A stretch of DNA of 64,000 nt from Tolypeutes matacus. Its lineage: Eukaryota; Chordata; Mammalia; Cingulata; Chlamyphoridae. The stretch is from contig JAKSZT010054003.1 of NCBI GenBank assembly GCA_026826555.1, positions 598,978 through 662,977 on the forward strand, written 5' to 3'. Every line of letters begins with the position of its first letter. Position 1 is the first letter of the stretch. The position numbers were made by a program, and so were the translations under genes. Shown piece by piece: positions 61,573-64,000 of the stretch. Below the pieces are notes generated by a model, which was given only the letters and a program-made list of their open reading frames with translations, did not search any database and had not been told where the DNA came from.

Positions 61573-61938
61573 AAAAATTGTTTATTGCTTATAAAATCTT
61601 ATTTATTTACTTATTTATTTATTTATTTATTTAATTTTTACCCCACCCCATTGTTTTTGTGCTTGCTGCCTGCTCTTTGTGTTTATTCACTGTGTGTTCT
61701 TCTGTGTCTGCTTGTCTTCCCTATAGGCAACACTGGGAACCAAACCTGGGACCTTCTGGAGTGGAAGAGATGGTCTCAGTCTCTTGCAGCACCTTAGCTT
61801 CCTGGCCTGCTGCATCTCTTATTGTTTCTCCTCTGCATCTCTTTTTGTTGCATTATCCAAGGAAGCCCTGGGAATCAAACTCAGGATCCCCTATATGGTA
61901 GATGGGAACCCAATTGCTTGAGCCACATCTACTTCCCT
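61573..61938 (-). mobile_element. DAS-like tRNA-derived SINE
   Basis: On the minus strand it begins AGGGAAGTAGATGTGGCTCA (A-box region), passes ATCTACCATATAGGGGATCC and GAGTTTGATTCCCAGGGC (B box), and ends in a TAAA-rich tail. This is the pattern of the Xenarthra-specific DAS SINEs. Flanks AAAGCTACATTTT (61560-61572) and AAAGTTACTTTT (61939-61950) look like a diverged target-site duplication. RNA polymerase III transcription is inferred from the family. Confidence 0.8.
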
Positions 61939-63690
61939 AAAGTTACTTTTGATGAAGCCTTAGACAGAAATGTGTCTGTGTCACATTGCAAACTAGAAGG
62001 AAGGTGATCTTTGCTTTAAAGTGACAGAGAACTTGACAAAATTGACTCCTGATGTTAGTTAGAAGACAGAACTTGAAAGTGCTGATTGTGAATATTTAAC
62101 TGGGGAAATTTCCAAACTAAATGTAGAATGTGTAACCTAGCTTCTCCTTGAAGCTTATAACAAAATACAAGATGAAAGGCACAAAGAAACTGGAAACTGA
62201 TGGTTGGGAAATACAAGCTTCCAGAAAATGAGTCTCCAGAGAATAGAGAAACATGTGAGGATTTAACTGAACATGGAATGAGCCAGTCTTCTTAGTGTAA
62301 GTCAGGATTGCAAATATAGTTATCCAGGAAGGTTGTGTGGAAAGTCTTACTTTCTGATGGCTTGAAAACCTGTTTCCTGCATGATAAACCAAGTTTTTTT
62401 GTGAGATCTGTATGAATGAAACCACTGTCAGCTGGAATAAAAAGGGACAGAAACTGGAGATACTGAAGGAAAAATGACTTTAAGGGCAAAAACATGGAAG
62501 CTGAGGTCTGGATCTTCTCAGTCCAAGAAAGGAACCTGATCCATGTGTGCAGAAAGGGTGAGTTTGCCCCAGCATTGGAAGAGGGTGGGTCTTCTGCCCT
62601 ATAGTTCAGGGAGACTGATGTCACTTCAGGCTTTTGAGAAGGTAGAGCACATTCAGCTGGAGGCTGAGGAGAGTTGGATCATGACCCCACTACTCAGAGG
62701 GATTTGGGCCTGTGAGGAATCAAAGAGAAGAAAGCATTTATGTATAGATGACTCTCAGACTTTAAAACTTAATGAAGTATGCCCTGCAGGATTTCAGAAT
62801 TGTTTGGGATACATGACCACTGTTTCCTTCCAATTTATCCCTATATTAATGGAAAAGTTTATCTTGTGACTCTCTCTATATATTGGAAGCAGATAACTTG
62901 TTTTCTAAGTTTCACAGGTCTACAGCCAGAGGGGAATTTTGCACCAAGACAGATGGCAAACCCATAACTGATTTTTAGGAAATTTTGTACTTAGCATTGT
63001 TACTGAAATGACATAAACCTTTTGAAATATTGTGATAGATTGAATGTATTTTGCATATCAAAGCAAATATCTTTTCAGGATCTAGAAGGTGAGAGGTGAC
63101 AGTCTGAGGATTTTTATGAATCCCAGAAAGGGATAAGTTCTTGGACCTAATCCATTTCTTTGGGTGTGGAACCCTTTGATTGGAATGGATTCAGTTGAGG
63201 GCCTTGGATAAGATTACTTCTGTGAGGCATAACCCAGAGTAGGTCTTGGTCCTCTTGCTGGAGTCCTTTATAAACAGAGGACTGAAAGCACAAAGAAATG
63301 CAGAAAAAATTGGCAGAGACAAAAAAAAGGAGCTGAAAGAGAGGCTCCAGATCCCAGAGATGGAATCAATAAAGCACAGAGGCTCAAAGAAAGGTGGCCC
63401 AGAAGAGAGGGGAGGTGAATCACAAGTTAGATCATCCATAGCTGAGCTTGGTTAGAAATTAAATCTGCAGAAATCCAGAGACCCAGACTTGCAAAACTTC
63501 ATTGTGTCACCACATGGCAGGAGTCTAGGATCACCAACAATTGGCATTCAGTAAGACATCATCTCTGATGATGCCTTGATTAGGACATTTCACAGCCTCA
63601 GAACTATAAGTTTTAACTTAATAAATTCCCATTATAAAATCTACCCCATTTCTGGTATATTCCTCCCAGGAGCTTTCAGAAAACTAAAAT

Positions 63691-64000
63691 AGGTTTAATA
63701 ACCAAATTATACAAATAATTCTTACAACTCATCAACAAAGAATTCAATTAGAAATGAGCAAAGTATTTGATTAGCCATTTTTCCAAAGATAATACTCAAA
63801 GATCAAAATATTATAAAATAAAATTATTGTTCATTGTGTATTTTTGAATCTTTGTTTTCAATTGTTGAAATGATGGAGGAAGACAGCAAAAACCATGTCT
63901 TTTTTGGTACTGGAAATACAATTCATACAAAGGAAAGTAATTGATATCCACCCCCAAAGTCTTATTTTAATCACACTTATTTTTTCTAGTTAATATCTGC
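63691..64000 (+). mobile_element. L1 fragment, then unassigned end of window
   Basis: CAACTCATCAACAAAGAATTC and GCAAAGTATTTGATTAGCC, with TTTTCCAAAGATAATACTC, match the L1 region before the ORF2 cysteine domain, up to about 63810. The last ~190 bp show nothing I can name. Confidence 0.6.

Larger units (their letters stand above)
60876..63690 (+). mobile_element. ERVL-MaLR provirus with both LTRs
   Basis: 5' LTR 60876-61400 (TGTGACAGTTTGAAG), primer-binding-site-like sequence at 61401-61425, internal region to about 63094, and 3' LTR 63095-63690 (GTGACAGTCTGAGG). The LTRs share CTAATCCATTTCT, TCCTCTTGCTGGAGTCCTTTA and the TCTGATGATGCC stretch but are well diverged, so it is old. The internal region is short and has no recognisable gag/pol frame, as usual for MaLRs. 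A DAS-like SINE sits inside. Host-flank duplication not found. Confidence 0.8.

Overview
This is AT-rich mammalian genomic DNA, built mostly from nested retroposons and containing no intact protein-coding gene. The best lineage clue is a tRNA-related SINE on the minus strand at 61573-61938. It resembles the DAS SINEs of Xenarthra (armadillos, sloths, anteaters). Together with a recently active L1 lineage of unusual 3' structure and ERVL-MaLR type LTRs, this points to a xenarthran genome. I cannot separate armadillo from sloth without a database.

Layout. 1-5664: 3' part of a young L1 (copy A). 5665-6270: single-copy DNA with a broken KRAB-A exon. 6275-11335: an L1 3' end (B) split by an inverted L1 3' end (C). 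11604-12728: a degraded, intron-containing copy of an FBXL12-like F-box/LRR gene. 12740-20234: mostly unassigned DNA with short old L1 and DNA-transposon relics. 20235-28920: old minus-strand L1s. 28921-48254: a nest in which L1 H is split by full-length L1 E, E is split by full-length L1 D, and D holds a truncated L1 tail and a solo LTR. 48255-49500: a MaLR LTR and L1 scraps. 49634-50390: a UTP11 processed pseudogene. 50400-55190: older DNA with two L2 fragments. 55190-60875: L1 3' ends and ORF2 pieces, one holding an antisense-L1 retrocopy. 60876-63690: a MaLR provirus with an internal DAS SINE.

Main observations. (1) Every well-preserved L1 here carries two successive, mutually similar 3'-terminal modules after ORF2, giving an L1 of about 9 kb. 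(2) The central nest can be ordered in time by target-site duplications: perfect 14 bp for E and 12 bp for D. (3) One insertion with a target-site duplication and A-rich tail carries L1 sequence in antisense, as if an RNA transcribed antisense to an L1 had been retroposed. (4) The FBXL12-like relic keeps two splice acceptors and lies about 6 kb from a KRAB relic. In human, FBXL12 sits near KRAB zinc-finger genes on 19p13.2, so the window may be a decayed paralogous block. All genes seen are dead copies, so there is no operon-like cooperation to describe. I found no novel defence or enzymatic system.
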